Shown here: positions 1 through 11,100 of the stretch, in pieces
Numbering within the stretch: the stretch's first letter is position 1
How the letters are laid out: every line of letters begins with the position of its first letter
Assembly: GCF_051020765.1 (NCBI RefSeq)
Contig: NC_134930.1
Span: forward strand, 5,704,001-5,768,000
Reading direction: 5' to 3'
Source of the DNA: Lasioglossum baleicum
Taxonomy: Eukaryota; Arthropoda; Insecta; Hymenoptera; Halictidae
Length of the DNA: 64,000 nucleotides
Translations under genes and position numbers: made by a program
The notes under the pieces: model-generated
The model's input: only the letters and a program-made list of their open reading frames with translations
What the model was told of the DNA's origin: nothing
Databases searched by the model: none

Positions 1-431
1 GCTAGGAAGGTAGTGTATACCTATTCGCGGACGACACCGATCAGTCCCATCTCGGCCTCATGGCTAAGATGGTAGTGTATACCAGTTCCGGACGACACCG
101 GTGAGTCCCTTCTCGGCCTCATGGCTAAGTAGGTAGTGTATACCAGTTCCGGACGACACCGGTAAGTCCCTTCTCGGCCTCATGGCTAAGAAGGTAGTGT
201 ATACCTGTTCGCGGACGACACCGATCAGTCCCATCTCGGCCACATGGCTAAGAAGGTAGTGTATACCTGTTCGCGGACAACACCGATCAGTCCCATCTCT
301 GCCTCATGGCTAAGAAGGTAGTGTATACCAGTTCCGGACGACACCGGTGAGTCCCATCTCGGTCTCATGGCTAAGAAGGTAGTGTATACCTGTTCGCGGA
401 CGACACCGATCAGTCCCTTCTCGGCCTCATG
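1..431. repeat. Header heptamer opening a HOR unit, exemplar
   Basis: Seven monomers in the order A(CTAGG, CTATTCGCGG)-B(TGAG...CCCTT)-B(after TAAGTAGG; GGTAAG)-A(ends GGCCACATGG)-A(GACAACACC, CTCTGCC)-B(GGTGAG)-A(CCCTTCTCGG). The landmark first monomer occurs at 20 places: 1, 2592, 5982, 8141, 11472, 14063, 17579, 19740, 20542, 23133, 29796, 33562, 37020, 45107, 47454, 50848, 52206, 52884, 54056 and 55723. The full heptamer follows all domain I copies and several late ones (52,884, 54,056, 55,723); domain II copies keep only the start. It is the best phase marker for aligning the array. Confidence 0.9.
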
Positions 432-439
432 GCTAAGAA

Positions 440-501
440 GGTAGTGTATACCAGTTCGGGGACGAAACCGGTGAGTCCCACCTCGGCCTCATGGCTAAGA
501 A
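440..501. repeat. Type C monomer (62 bp), exemplar
   Basis: Type C carries CAGTTCGGGGACGAAACCGG, then TGAGTCCCA. It shares the CCAGTT start and ACCGGT with B but has its own GGGG and GAAACC. TTCG and CGAA around GGGA form a four-base inverted repeat. Sub-variants mark HOR positions: CCCACCTCGG (this copy), CATCTTGGCCTCCTGG, CCGTTGAG, CCCAACTCGG, GTGAATCCC and CTCGGCTTCATGG. The last precedes most landmark CTAGGAAGG monomers. Confidence 0.95.
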
Positions 502-563
502 GGTAGTGTATACCTGTTCGCGGACGACACCGATCAGTCCCATCTCGGCCTCATGGCTAAGAA
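502..563. repeat. Type A monomer (62 bp), exemplar
   Basis: In a frame starting at GGTAG, type A reads GGTAGTGTATACC, then the box TGTTCGCGGACGACACCGAT, then CAGTCCCA, then the shared tail TCTCGGCCTCATGGCTAAGAA. It has five CpGs and one GATC. Marked sub-variants recur at fixed HOR positions: GACAACACC, GACTACACC with CTGATCGCGG, CAGACCC, CCCTTCTCGG in place of CCCATCTCGG, TCGGCCACATGG, and CTATTCGCGG. Confidence 0.95.
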
Positions 564-624
564 GGTAGTGTATACCAGTTCCGGACGACACCGGTAAGTC
601 CCTTCTCGGCCTCATGGCTAAGAA
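564..624. repeat. Type B monomer (61 bp), exemplar
   Basis: Type B differs from A by CCAGTTCCGGACGACACCGG in the box, one base shorter, with palindromes TCCGGA and ACCGGT. Two main 3' states exist: GGTAAGTCCCTT (this copy) and GGTGAGTCCCAT. A third state, GGTGAG[TC]CCCTT, is usually followed by a monomer starting CTAAGTAGGTAG, so the variants are linked across the monomer border. The missing base makes the usual trimer 185 bp rather than 186. Confidence 0.95.
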
Positions 625-686
625 GGTAGTATGTACCAGTTCGGGGACGACACCGATCAGTCCCATCTCGGCCTCATGGCTAAGAA
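625..686. repeat. C/A hybrid monomer with GTAGTATGTACC core
   Basis: The 5' half is type C (CCAGTTCGGGGACGA) and the 3' half is type A (CACCGATCAGTCCCA). The otherwise near-invariant GTGTATACC core reads GTATGTACC here. The same hybrid recurs at offset 624 of most domain I units. In domains II and III, and in domain I near 5,253, it reads GTATATACC. Switching between states inside a monomer is best explained by recombination or gene conversion between monomers, since copied as a HOR element. Confidence 0.88.
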
Positions 687-1242
687 GGTAGTGTATACCA
701 GTTCCGGACGACACCGGTAAGTCCCTTCTCGGCCTCATGGCTAAGAAGGTAGTGTATACCAGTTCGGGGACGAAACCGGTGAGTCCCACCTCGGCCTCAT
801 GGCTAAGAAGGTAGTGTATACCTGTTCGCGGACGACACCGATCAGTCCCATCTCGGCCTCATGGCTAAGAAGGTAGTGTATACCAGTTCGGGGACGAAAC
901 CGGTGAGTCCCATCTTGGCCTCCTGGCTAAGAAGGTAGTGTATACCTGTTCGCGGACGACACCGATCAGTCCCATCTCGGCCTCATGGCTAAGAAGGTAG
1001 TGTATACCAGTTCGGGGACGAAACCGGTGAGTCCCATCTCGGCCTCATGGCTAAGATGGTAGTGTATACCTGTTCGCGGACGACACCGATCAGTCCCATC
1101 TCGGCCTCATGGCTAAGAAGGTAGTGTATACCAGTTCCGGACGACACCGGTGAGTCCCATCTCGGCCTCATGGCTAAGACAGTAGTGTATACCAGTTCGG
1201 GGACGAAACCGGTGAGTCCCATCTCGGCCTCATGGCTAAGAT

Positions 1243-1302
1243 GGTAGTGTATACCAGTTCCGGGGGCACCGGCAAGTCCCTTCTCGGCCTCATGGCTAAG
1301 AA
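1243..1302. repeat. Type D monomer (60 bp), exemplar
   Basis: The rarest state carries CCAGTTCCGGGGGCACCGG, which is B with ACGA replaced by GGG, giving 60 bp. It is preceded by GCTAAGATGG and followed by a C monomer. Domain I copies lie near 1,243, 3,835, 4,512, 7,224, 9,383, 10,555, 12,714, 15,305, 16,662, 21,784 and 24,683, once per full HOR unit; one near 5,500 is preceded by AAGAAGG instead. In domain III the state becomes CAGTCCCGGGGGCACC, near 44,020, 49,761, 56,239, 58,523, 62,411 and 63,461. Confidence 0.9.
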
Positions 1303-1426
1303 GGTAGTGTATACCAGTTCGGGGACGAAACCGGTGAGTCCCATCTCGGCCTCATGGCTAAGATGGTAGTGTATACCTGTTCGCGGACGACACCGATCAG
1401 TCCCATCTCGGCCTCATGGCTAAGAA

Positions 1427-1981
1427 GGTAGTGTATACCAGTTCGGGGACGAAACCGGTGAGTCCCATCTCGGCCTCATGGCTAAGATGGTAGTGTATAC
1501 CTGTTCGCGGACGACACCGATCAGTCCCATCTCGGCCTCATGGCTAAGAAGGTAGTGTATACCAGTTCCGGAAGACACCGGTGAGTCCCATCTCGGCCTC
1601 ATGGCTAAGAAGGTAGTGTATACCAGTTCGGGGACGAAACCGGTGAGTCCCACCTCGGCCTCATGGCTAAGAAGGTAGTGTATACCTGTTCGCGGACGAC
1701 ACCGATCAGTCCCATCTCGGCCTCATGGCTAAGAAGGTAGTGTATACCAGTTCCGGACGACACCGGTAAGTCCCTTCTCGGCCTCATGGCTAAGAAGGTA
1801 GTGTATACCAGTTCGGGGACGAAACCGGTGAGTCCCATCTCGGCCTCATGGCTAAGAAGGTAGTGTATACCTGTTCGCGGACGACACCGATCAGTCCCAT
1901 CTCGGCCTCATGGCTAAGAAGGTAGTGTATACCAGTTCCGGACGACACCGTTGAGTCCCTTCTCGGCCTCATGGCTAAGTA
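1427..1981. repeat. Three consecutive C-A-B trimers (185-bp HOR)
   Basis: Monomers start at 1,427 C, 1,489 A, 1,551 B, 1,612 C, 1,674 A, 1,736 B, 1,797 C, 1,859 A and 1,921 B, so the pattern repeats exactly every 185 bp (62+62+61). The three trimers are not identical: the first B has GGAAGAC, the second GGTAAG, the third a GTTGAG variant followed by TAAGTAGG. The same nine-monomer run appears at the matching offset in the full-length domain I units, for example from 7,408 and 12,898. Confidence 0.93.
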
Positions 1982-2591
1982 GGTAGTGTATACCAATTCG
2001 CGGACGACACCGATCAGTCCCATCTCGGCCTCATGGCTAAGAAGGTAGTGTATACCTGTTCGCGGACGACACCGATCAGTCCCTTCTCGGCCTCATGGCT
2101 AAGAAGGTAGTGTATACCAGTTCGGGGACGAAACCGGTGAGTCCCACCTCGGCCTCATGGCTAAGAAGGTAGTGTATACCTGTTCGCGGACGACACCGAT
2201 CAGTCCCATCTCGGCCTCATGGCTAAGAAGGTAGTGTATACCAGTTCCGGACGACACCGGTAAGTCCCTTCTCGGCCTCATGGCTAAGAAGGTAGTGTAT
2301 ACCAGTTCGGGGACGAAACCGGTGAGTCCCATCTCGGCCTCATGGCTAAGAAGGTAGTGTATACCTGTTCGCGGACGACACCGATCAGACCCATCTCGGC
2401 CTCATGGCTAAGAAGGTAGTGTATACCAGTTCGGGGACGACACCGGTGAGTCCCATCTCGGCCTCATGGCTAAGAAGGTAGTGTATACCAGTTCCGGACG
2501 ACACCGGTAAGTCCCTTCTCGGCCTCATGGCTAAGAAGGTAGTGTATACCAGTTCGGGGACGAAACCGGTGAGTCCCATCTCGGCTTCATG

Positions 2592-5500
2592 GCTAGGAAG
2601 GTAGTGTATACCTATTCGCGGACGACACCGATCAGTCCCATCTCGGCCTCATGGCTAAGATGGTAGTGTATACCAGTTCCGGACGACACCGGTGAGCCCC
2701 TTCTCGGCCTCATGGCTAAGTAGGTAGTGTATACCAGTTCCGGACGACACCGGTAAGTCCCTTCTCGGCCTCATGGCTAAGAAGGTAGTGTATACCTGTT
2801 CGCGGACGACACCGATCAGTCCCATCTCGGCCACATGGCTAAGAAGGTAGTGTATACCTGTTCGCGGACAACACCGATCAGTCCCATCTCTGCCTCATGG
2901 CTAAGAAGGTAGTGTATACCAGTTCCGGACGACACCGGTGAGTCCCATCTCGGTCTCATGGCTAAGAAGGTAGTGTATACCTGTTCGCGGACGACACCGA
3001 TCAGTCCCTTCTCGGCCTCATGGCTAAGAAGGTAGTGTATACCAGTTCGGGGACGAAACCGGTGAGTCCCACCTCGGCCTCATGGCTAAGAAGGTAGTGT
3101 ATACCTGTTCGCGGACGACACCGATCAGTCCCATCTCGGCCTCATGGCTAAGAAGGTAGTGTATACCAGTTCCGGACGACACCGGTAAGTCCCTTCTCGG
3201 CCTCATGGCTAAGAAGGTAGTATGTACCAGTTCGGGGACGACACCGATCAGTCCCATCTCGGCCTCATGGCTAAGAAGGTAGTGTATACCAGTTCCGGAC
3301 GACACCGGTAAGTCCCTTCTCGGCCTCATGGCTAAGAAGGTAGTGTATACCAGTTCGGGGACGAAACCGGTGAGTCCCACCTCGGCCTCATGGCTAAGAA
3401 GGTAGTGTATACCTGTTCGCGGACGACACCGATCAGTCCCATCTCGGCCTCATGGCTAAGAAGGTAGTGTATACCAGTTCGGGGACGAAACCGGTGAGTC
3501 CCATCTTGGCCTCCTGGCTAAGAAGGTAGTGTATACCTGTTCGCGGACGACACCGATCAGTCCCATCTCGGCCTCATGGCTAAGAAGGTACTGTATACCA
3601 GTTCGGGGACGAAACCGTTGAGTCCCATCTCGGCCTCATGGCTAAGATGGTAGTGTATACCTGTTCGCGGACGACACCGATCAGTCCCATCTCGGCCTCA
3701 TGGCTAAGAAGGTAGTGTATACCAATTCCGGACGACACCGGTGAGTCCCATCTCGGCCTCATGGCTAAGAAGGTAGTGTATACCAGTTCGGGGACGAAAC
3801 CGGTGAGTCCCATCTCGGCCTCATGGCTAAGATGGTAGTGTATACCAGTTCCGGGGGCACCGGTAAGTCCCTTCTCGGCCTCATGGCTAAGAAGGTAGTG
3901 TATACCAGTTCGGGGACGAAACCGGTGAGTCCCATCTCGGCCTCATGGCTAAGATGGTAGTGTATACCTGTTCGCGGACGACACCGATCAGTCCCATCTC
4001 GGCCTCATGGCTAAGAAGGTAGTGTATACCTGTTCGCGGACGACACCGATCAGTCCCGTCTCGGCCTCATGGCTAAGAAGGTAGTGTATACCTGTTCGCG
4101 GACAACACCGATCAGTCCCATCTCGGCCTCATGGCTAAGAAGGTAGTGTATACCAGTTCCGGACGACACCGGTGAGTCCCATCTCGGCCTCATGGCTAAG
4201 AAGGTAGTGTATTCCTGTTCGCGGACGACACCGATCAGTCCCTTCTCGACCTCATGGCTAAGAAGGTAGTGTATACCAGTTCGGGGACGAAACTGGTGAG
4301 TCCCATCTCGGCTTCATGGCTAGGAAGGTAGTGTATACCTGTTCGCGGACGACACCGATCAGTCCCATCTCGGCCTCATGGCTAAGAAGGTAGTGTATAC
4401 CAGTTCCGGACGACACCGGTAAGTCCCTTCTCGGCCTCATGGCTAAGAAGGTAGTGTATACCAGTTCGGGGACGAAACCGGTGAGTTCCATCTCGGCCTC
4501 ATGGCTAAGATGGTAGTGTATACCAGTTCCGGGGGCACCGGTAAGTCCCTTCTCGGCCTCATGGCTAAGAAGGTAGTGTATACCAGTTCCGGACGAAACC
4601 GGTGAGTCCCATCTTGGCCTCCTGGCCAAGATGGTAGTGTATACCTGTTCGCGGACGACACCGATCAGTCCCATCTCGGCCTCATGGCTAAGAAGGTAGT
4701 GTATACCTGTTCGCGGACGACACCGATCAGTCCCATCTCGGCCTCGTGGCTAAGAAGGCAGTGTATACCTGTTCGCGGACGACACCGATCAGTCCCATCT
4801 CGGCCTCATGGCTAAGAAGGTAGTGTATACCAGTTCCGGACGACACCGGTGAGCCCCTTCTCGGCCTCATGGCTAAGTAGGTAGTGTATACCAGTTCCGG
4901 ACGACACCGGTAAGTCCCTTCTCGGCCTCATGGCTAAGAAGGTAGTGTATACCTGTTCGCGGACGACACCGATCAGTCCCATCTCGGCCACATGGCTAAG
5001 AAGGTAGTGTATACCTGTTCGCGGACAACACCGATCAGTCCCATCTCTGAATCATGGCTAAGAAGGTAGTGTATACCAGTTCCGGACGACACCGGTGAGT
5101 CCCATCTCGGCCTCATGGCTAAGAAGGTAGTGTATACCTGTTCGCGGACGACACCGATCAGTCCCTTCTCGGCCTCATGGCTAAGAAGGTAGTGCATACC
5201 AGTTCGGGGACGACACCGGTAAGTCCCTTCTCGGCCTCATGGCTAAGAAGGTAGTATATACCAGTTCGGGGACGACACCGATCAGTCCCATCTCGGCCTC
5301 ATGGCTAAGAAGGTAGTGTATACCAGTTCCGGACGACACCGGTAAGTCCCTTCTCGGCCTCATGGCTAAGAAGGTAGTGTATACCAGTTCGGGGACGAAA
5401 CCGGTGAGTCCCATCTCGGCCTCATGGCTAAGAAGGTAGTGTATACCAGTTCGGGGACGAAACCGGTGAGTCCCATCTTGGCCTCCTGGCTAAGAAGGTA

Positions 5501-5981
5501 GTGTATACCAGTTCCGGGGGCACCGGTAAGTCCCTTCTCGGCCTCATGGCAAAGAAGGTAGTGTATACCAGTTCGGGGACGAAACCGGTGAGTCCCATCT
5601 TGGCCTCCTGGCTAAGAAGGTAGTGTATACCTGTTCGCGGACGACACCGATCAGTCCCATCTCGGCCTCATGGCTAAGAAAGTAGTGTATACCAGTTCGG
5701 GGACGAAACCGGTGAGTCCCATCTCGGCCTCATGGCTAAGATGGTAGTGTATACCTGTTCGCGGACGACACCGATCAGTCCCATCTCGGCCTCATGGCTA
5801 AGAAGGTAGTGTATACCAGTTCCGGACGACACCGGTGAGTCCCATCTCGGCCTCATGGCTAAGAAGGTAGTGTATACCAGTTCGGGGACGAAACCGGTGA
5901 GTCCCACCTCGGCCTCATGGCTAAGAAGGTAGTGTATACCTGTTCGGGGACGAAACCGGTGAGTCCCATCTCGGCTTCATG
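2592..5981. repeat. HOR unit I-2, 3,390 bp, rearranged
   Basis: The unit starts with a full header and follows the I-1 order to about 4,026, with CCGTTGAG and CCAATTCCGG variants near 3,610 and 3,724. It then departs into monomers with variants typical of domain III, and returns to domain I style (GATGGTAG A; C; closing hybrid) before 5,981. GGTACTG at 3,588 is a private change. The length is a whole number of monomers (55). Confidence 0.85.
3985..5450. repeat. Domain III-like island inside domain I
   Basis: This stretch carries TTCTCGACCTCATGG (near 4,242), AAACTGGTGAG (4,291), a CTAGGAAGG monomer continuing CCTGTTCGCGG (near 4,319), GTAGTATATACC (5,251) and GAGCCCCTTCTCGG (4,851). The same combination, in a similar order (GACAACACC A, then B, then A with CTCGACC, then C with CTCGGCTTC, then CTAGG A), occurs near 39,240-39,540 and 61,540-61,830. 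It also holds a B/C hybrid (CCAGTTCCGGACGAAACC, about 4,583) followed by the private change CTGGCCAAGATGG. The boundaries are approximate. Confidence 0.72.
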
Positions 5982-8140
5982 GCTAGGAAGGTAGTGTATA
6001 CCTATTCGCGGACGACACCGATCAGTCCCATCTCGGCCTCATGGCTAAGATGGTAGTGTATACCAGTTCCGGACGACACCGGTGAGTCCCTTCTCGGCCT
6101 CATGGCTAAGTAGGTAGTGTATACCAGTTCCGGACGACACCGGTAAGTCCCTTCTCGGCCTCATGGCTAAGAAGGTAGTGTATACCTGTTCGCGGACGAC
6201 ACCGATCAGTCCCATCTCGGCCACATGGCTAAGAAGGTAGTGTATACCTGTTCGCGGACAACACCGATCAGTCCCATCTCTGCCTCATGGCTAAGAAGGT
6301 AGTGTATACCAGTTCCGGACGACACCGGTGAGTCCCATCTCGGTCTCATGGCTAAGAAGGTAGTGTATACCTGTTCGCGGACGACACCGATCAGTCCCTT
6401 CTCGGCCTCATGGCTAAGAAGGTAGTGTATACCAGTTCGGGGACGAAACCGGTGAGTCCCACCTCGGCCTCATGGCTAAGAAGGTAGTGTATACCTGTTC
6501 GCGGACGACACCGATCAGTCCCATCTCGGCCTCATGGCTAAGAAGGTAGTGTATACCAGTTCCGGACGACACCGGTAAGTCCCTTCTCGGCCTCATGGCT
6601 AAGAAGGTAGTATGTACCAGTTCGGGGACGACACCGATCAGTCCCATCTCGGCCTCATGGCTAAGAAGGTAGTGTATACCAGTTCCGGACGACACCGGTA
6701 AGTCCCTTCTCGGCCTCATGGCTAAGAAGGTAGTGTATACCAGTTCGGGGACGAAACCGGTGAGTCCCACCTCGGCCTCATGGCTAAGAAGGTAGTGTAT
6801 ACCTGTTCGCGGACGACACCGATCAGTCCCATCTCGGCCTCATGGCTAAGAAGGTAGTGTATACCAGTTCGGGGACGAAACCGGTGAGTCCCATCTTGGC
6901 CTCCTGGCTAAGAAGGTAGTGTATACCTGTTCGCGGACGACACCGATCAGTCCCATCTCGGCCTCATGGCTAAGAAGGTAGTGTATACCAGTTCGGGGAC
7001 GAAACCGGTGAGTCCCATCTCGGCCTCATGGCTAAGATGGTAGTGTATACCTGTTCGCGGACGACACCGATCAGTCCCATCTCGGCCTCATGGCTAAGAA
7101 GGTAGTGTATACCAGTTCCGGACGACACCGGTGAGTCCCATCTCGGCCTCATGGCTAAGACAGTAGTGTATACCAGTTCGGGGACGAAACCGGTGAGTCC
7201 CATCTCGGCCTCATGGCTAAGATGGTAGTGTATACCAGTTCCGGGGGCACCGGCAAGTCCCTTCTCGGCCTCATGGCTAAGAAGGTAGTGTATACCAGTT
7301 CGGGGACGAAACCGGTGAGTCCCATCTCGGCCTCATGGCTAAGATGGTAGTGTATACCTGTTCGCGGACGACACCGATCAGTCCCATCTCGGCCTCATGG
7401 CTAAGAAGGTAGTGTATACCAGTTCGGGGACGAAACCGGTGAGTCCCATCTCGGCCTCATGGCTAAGATGGTAGTGTATACCTGTTCGCGGACGACACCG
7501 ATCAGTCCCATCTCGGCCTCATGGCTAAGAAGGTAGTGTATACCAGTTCCGGAAGACACCGGTGAGTCCCATCTCGGCCTCATGGCTAAGAAGGTAGTGT
7601 ATACCAGTTCGGGGACGAAACCGGTGAGTCCCACCTCGGCCTCATGGCTAAGAAGGTAGTGTATACCTGTTCGCGGACGACACCGATCAGTCCCATCTCG
7701 GCCTCATGGCTAAGAAGGTAGTGTATACCAGTTCCGGACGACACCGGTAAGTCCCTTCTCGGCCTCATGGCTAAGAAGGTAGTGTATACCAGTTCGGGGA
7801 CGAAACCGGTGAGTCCCATCTCGGCCTCATGGCTAAGAAGGTAGTGTATACCTGTTCGCGGACGACACCGATCAGTCCCATCTCGGCCTCATGGCTAAGA
7901 AGGTAGTGTATACCAGTTCCGGACGACACCGGTGAGTCCCTTCTCGGCCTCATGGCTAAGTAGGTAGTGTATACCAATTCGCGGACGACACCGATCAGTC
8001 CCATCTCGGCCTCATGGCTAAGAAGGTAGTGTATACCAGTTCGGGGACGAAACCGGTGAGTCCCACCTCGGCCTCATGGCTAAGAAGGTAGTGTATACCT
8101 GTTCGGGGACGAAACCGGTGAGTCCCATCTCGGCTTCATG
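5982..8140. repeat. HOR unit I-3, 35 monomers, 2,159 bp
   Basis: Monomers 1-33 match I-1 at identical offsets. They are followed by a C (CCCACCTCGG) and a closing hybrid with an A start and C end (CCTGTTCGGGGACGAAACC, CTCGGCTTC). Nine B and one D give 35x62-11 = 2,159, matching the spacing. Compared with I-1 it ends at once instead of carrying nine tail monomers. The same 35-monomer plan underlies I-4, I-6 and I-7. Confidence 0.92.
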
Positions 8141-11100
8141 GCTAGGAAGGTAGTGTATACCTATTCGCGGACGACACCGATCAGTCCCATCTCGGCCTCA
8201 TGGCTAAGATGGTAGTGTATACCAGTTCCGGACGACACCGGTGAGTCCCTTCTCGGCCTCATGGCTAAGTAGGTAGTGTATACCAGTTCCGGACGACACC
8301 GGTAAGTCCCTTCTCGGCCTCATGGCTAAGAAGGTAGTGTATACCTGTTCGCGGACGACACCGATCAGTCCCATCTCGGCCACATGGCTAAGAAGGTAGT
8401 GTATACCTGTTCGCGGACAACACCGATCAGTCCCATCTCTGCCTCATGGCTAAGAAGGTAGTGTATACCAGTTCCGGACGACACCGGTGAGTCCCATCTC
8501 GGTCTCATGGCTAAGAAGGTAGTGTATACCTGTTCGCGGACGACACCGATCAGTCCCTTCTCGGCCTCATGGCTAAGAAGGTAGTGTATACCAGTTCGGG
8601 GACGAAACCGGTGAGTCCCACCTCGGCCTCATGGCTAAGAAGGTAGTGTATACCTGTTCGCGGACGACACCGATCAGTCCCATCTCGGCCTCATGGCTAA
8701 GAAGGTAGTGTATACCAGTTCCGGACGACACCGGTAAGTCCCTTCTCGGCCTCATGGCTAAGAAGGTAGTATGTACCAGTTCGGGGACGACACCGATCAG
8801 TCCCATCTCGGCCTCATGGCTAAGAAGGTAGTGTATACCAGTTCCGGACGACACCGGTAAGTCCCTTCTCGGCCTCATGGCTAAGAAGGTAGTGTATACC
8901 AGTTCGGGGACGAAACCGGTGAGTCCCACCTCGGCCTCATGGCTAAGAAGGTAGTGTATACCTGTTCGCGGACGACACCGATCAGTCCCATCTCGGCCTC
9001 ATGGCTAAGAAGGTAGTGTATACCAGTTCGGGGACGAAACCGGTGAGTCCCATCTTGGCCTCCTGGCTAAGAAGGTAGTGTATACCTGTTCGCGGACGAC
9101 ACCGATCAGTCCCATCTCGGCCTCATGGCTAAGAAGGTAGTGTATACCAGTTCGGGGACGAAACCGGTGAGTCCCATCTCGGCCTCATGGCTAAGATGGT
9201 AGTGTATACCTGTTCGCGGACGACACCGATCAGTCCCATCTCGGCCTCATGGCTAAGAAGGTAGTGTATACCAGTTCCGGACGACACCGGTGAGTCCCAT
9301 CTCGGCCTCATGGCTAAGACAGTAGTGTATACCAGTTCGGGGACGAAACCGGTGAGTCCCATCTCGGCCTCATGGCTAAGATGGTAGTGTATACCAGTTC
9401 CGGGGGCACCGGCAAGTCCCTTCTCGGCCTCATGGCTAAGAAGGTAGTGTATACCAGTTCGGGGACGAAACCGGTGAGTCCCATCTCGGCCTCATGGCTA
9501 AGATGGTAGTGTATACCTGTTCGCGGACGACACCGATCAGTCCCATCTCGGCCTCATGGCTAAGAAGGTAGTGTATACCAGTTCGGGGACGAAACCGGTG
9601 AGTCCCATCTCGGCCTCATGGCTAAGATGGTAGTGTATACCTGTTCGCGGACGACACCGATCAGTCCCATCTCGGCCTCATGGCTAAGAAGGTAGTGTAT
9701 ACCAGTTCCGGAAGACACCGGTGAGTCCCATCTCGGCCTCATGGCTAAGAAGGTAGTGTATACCAGTTCGGGGACGAAACCGGTGAGTCCCACCTCGGCC
9801 TCATGGCTAAGAAGGTAGTGTATACCTGTTCGCGGACGACACCGATCAGTCCCATCTCGGCCTCATGGCTAAGAAGGTAGTGTATACCAGTTCCGGACGA
9901 CACCGGTAAGTCCCTTCTCGGCCTCATGGCTAAGAAGGTAGTGTATACCAGTTCGGGGACGAAACCGGTGAGTCCCATCTCGGCCTCATGGCTAAGAAGG
10001 TAGTGTATACCTGTTCGCGGACGACACCGATCAGTCCCATCTCGGCCTCATGGCTAAGAAGGTAGTGTATACCAGTTCCGGACGACACCGGTGAGTCCCT
10101 TCTCGGCCTCATGGCTAAGTAGGTAGTGTATACCAATTCGCGGACGACACCGATCAGTCCCATCTCGGCCTCATGGCTAAGAAGGTAGTGTATACCTGTT
10201 CGCGGACGACACCGATCAGTCCCTTCTCGGCCTCATGGCTAAGAAGGTAGTGTATACCAGTTCGGGGACGAAACCGGTGAGTCCCACCTCGGCCTCATGG
10301 CTAAGAAGGTAGTGTATACCTGTTCGCGGACGACACCGATCAGTCCCATCTCGGCCTCATGGCTAAGATGGTAGTGTATACCTGTTCGCGGACGACACCG
10401 ATCAGTCCCATCTCGGCCTCATGGCTAAGAAGGTAGTGTATACCAGTTCCGGACGACACCGGTGAGTCCCATCTCGGCCTCATGGCTAAGACAGTAGTGT
10501 ATACCAGTTCGGGGACGAAACCGGTGAGTCCCATCTCGGCCTCATGGCTAAGATGGTAGTGTATACCAGTTCCGGGGGCACCGGCAAGTCCCTTCTCGGC
10601 CTCATGGCTAAGAAGGTAGTGTATACCAGTTCGGGGACGAAACCGGTGAGTCCCATCTCGGCCTCATGGCTAAGATGGTAGTGTATACCTGTTCGCGGAC
10701 GACACCGATCAGTCCCATCTCGGCCTCATGGCTAAGAAGGTAGTGTATACCAGTTCGGGGACGAAACCGGTGAGTCCCATCTCGGCCTCATGGCTAAGAT
10801 GGTAGTGTATACCTGTTCGCGGACGACACCGATCAGTCCCATCTCGGCCTCATGGCTAAGAAGGTAGTGTATACCAGTTCCGGAAGACACCGGTGAGTCC
10901 CATCTCGGCCTCATGGCTAAGAAGGTAGTGTATACCAGTTCGGGGACGAAACCGGTGAGTCCCACCTCGGCCTCATGGCTAAGAAGGTAGTGTATACCTG
11001 TTCGCGGACGACACCGATCAGTCCCATCTCGGCCTCATGGCTAAGAAGGTAGTGTATACCAGTTCCGGACGACACCGGTAAGTCCCTTCTCGGCCTCATG

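Larger units (their letters stand above)
1..2591. repeat. HOR unit I-1, 42 monomers, 2,591 bp
   Basis: I counted 42 monomers: 11 B (61 bp), one D (60 bp) and thirty 62-bp types, which gives 42x62-13 = 2,591, matching the landmark spacing exactly. Order: header heptamer; C-A-B; C/A hybrid; B; C-A-C-A-C-A-B-C-D-C-A; three C-A-B trimers; A(CCAATTCGCGG)-A-C-A-B-C-A(CAGACCC)-C-B-C. A private T (CCGTTGAG) sits at about 1,951 in the B of the last trimer. Confidence 0.92.

Noticed and set aside
440..501. RNA polymerase III B-box in GTTCGGGGAC or GTTCGCGGAC
   Set aside because: The consensus GTTCGANNC needs A at position 6 and C at position 9; the monomers have G or C and then A. No A-box or terminator T run accompanies it.
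440..501. TTCG-GGGA-CGAA hairpin in type C as a terminator or structured RNA
   Set aside because: Only four paired bases, with a mismatch and bulge beyond, and no T run. It is likely chance within a GC-rich box.
440..563. CENP-B box in the A or C box (TTCG followed by a GC-rich stretch)
   Set aside because: The essential spacing TTCG-N4-A-N2-CGGG is not met in A or C: the base after N4 is C, not A. B and D lack TTCG. Only the TTCG half is present.
4258..4674. Longest minus-strand frame, 138 codons, and dozens of 60-120 codon frames like it
   Set aside because: They consist of the three frame translations of the same satellite monomer in rotation and end at the monomer's own TAG. Length follows local B and D placement. 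No start context, codon bias or domain supports a gene.
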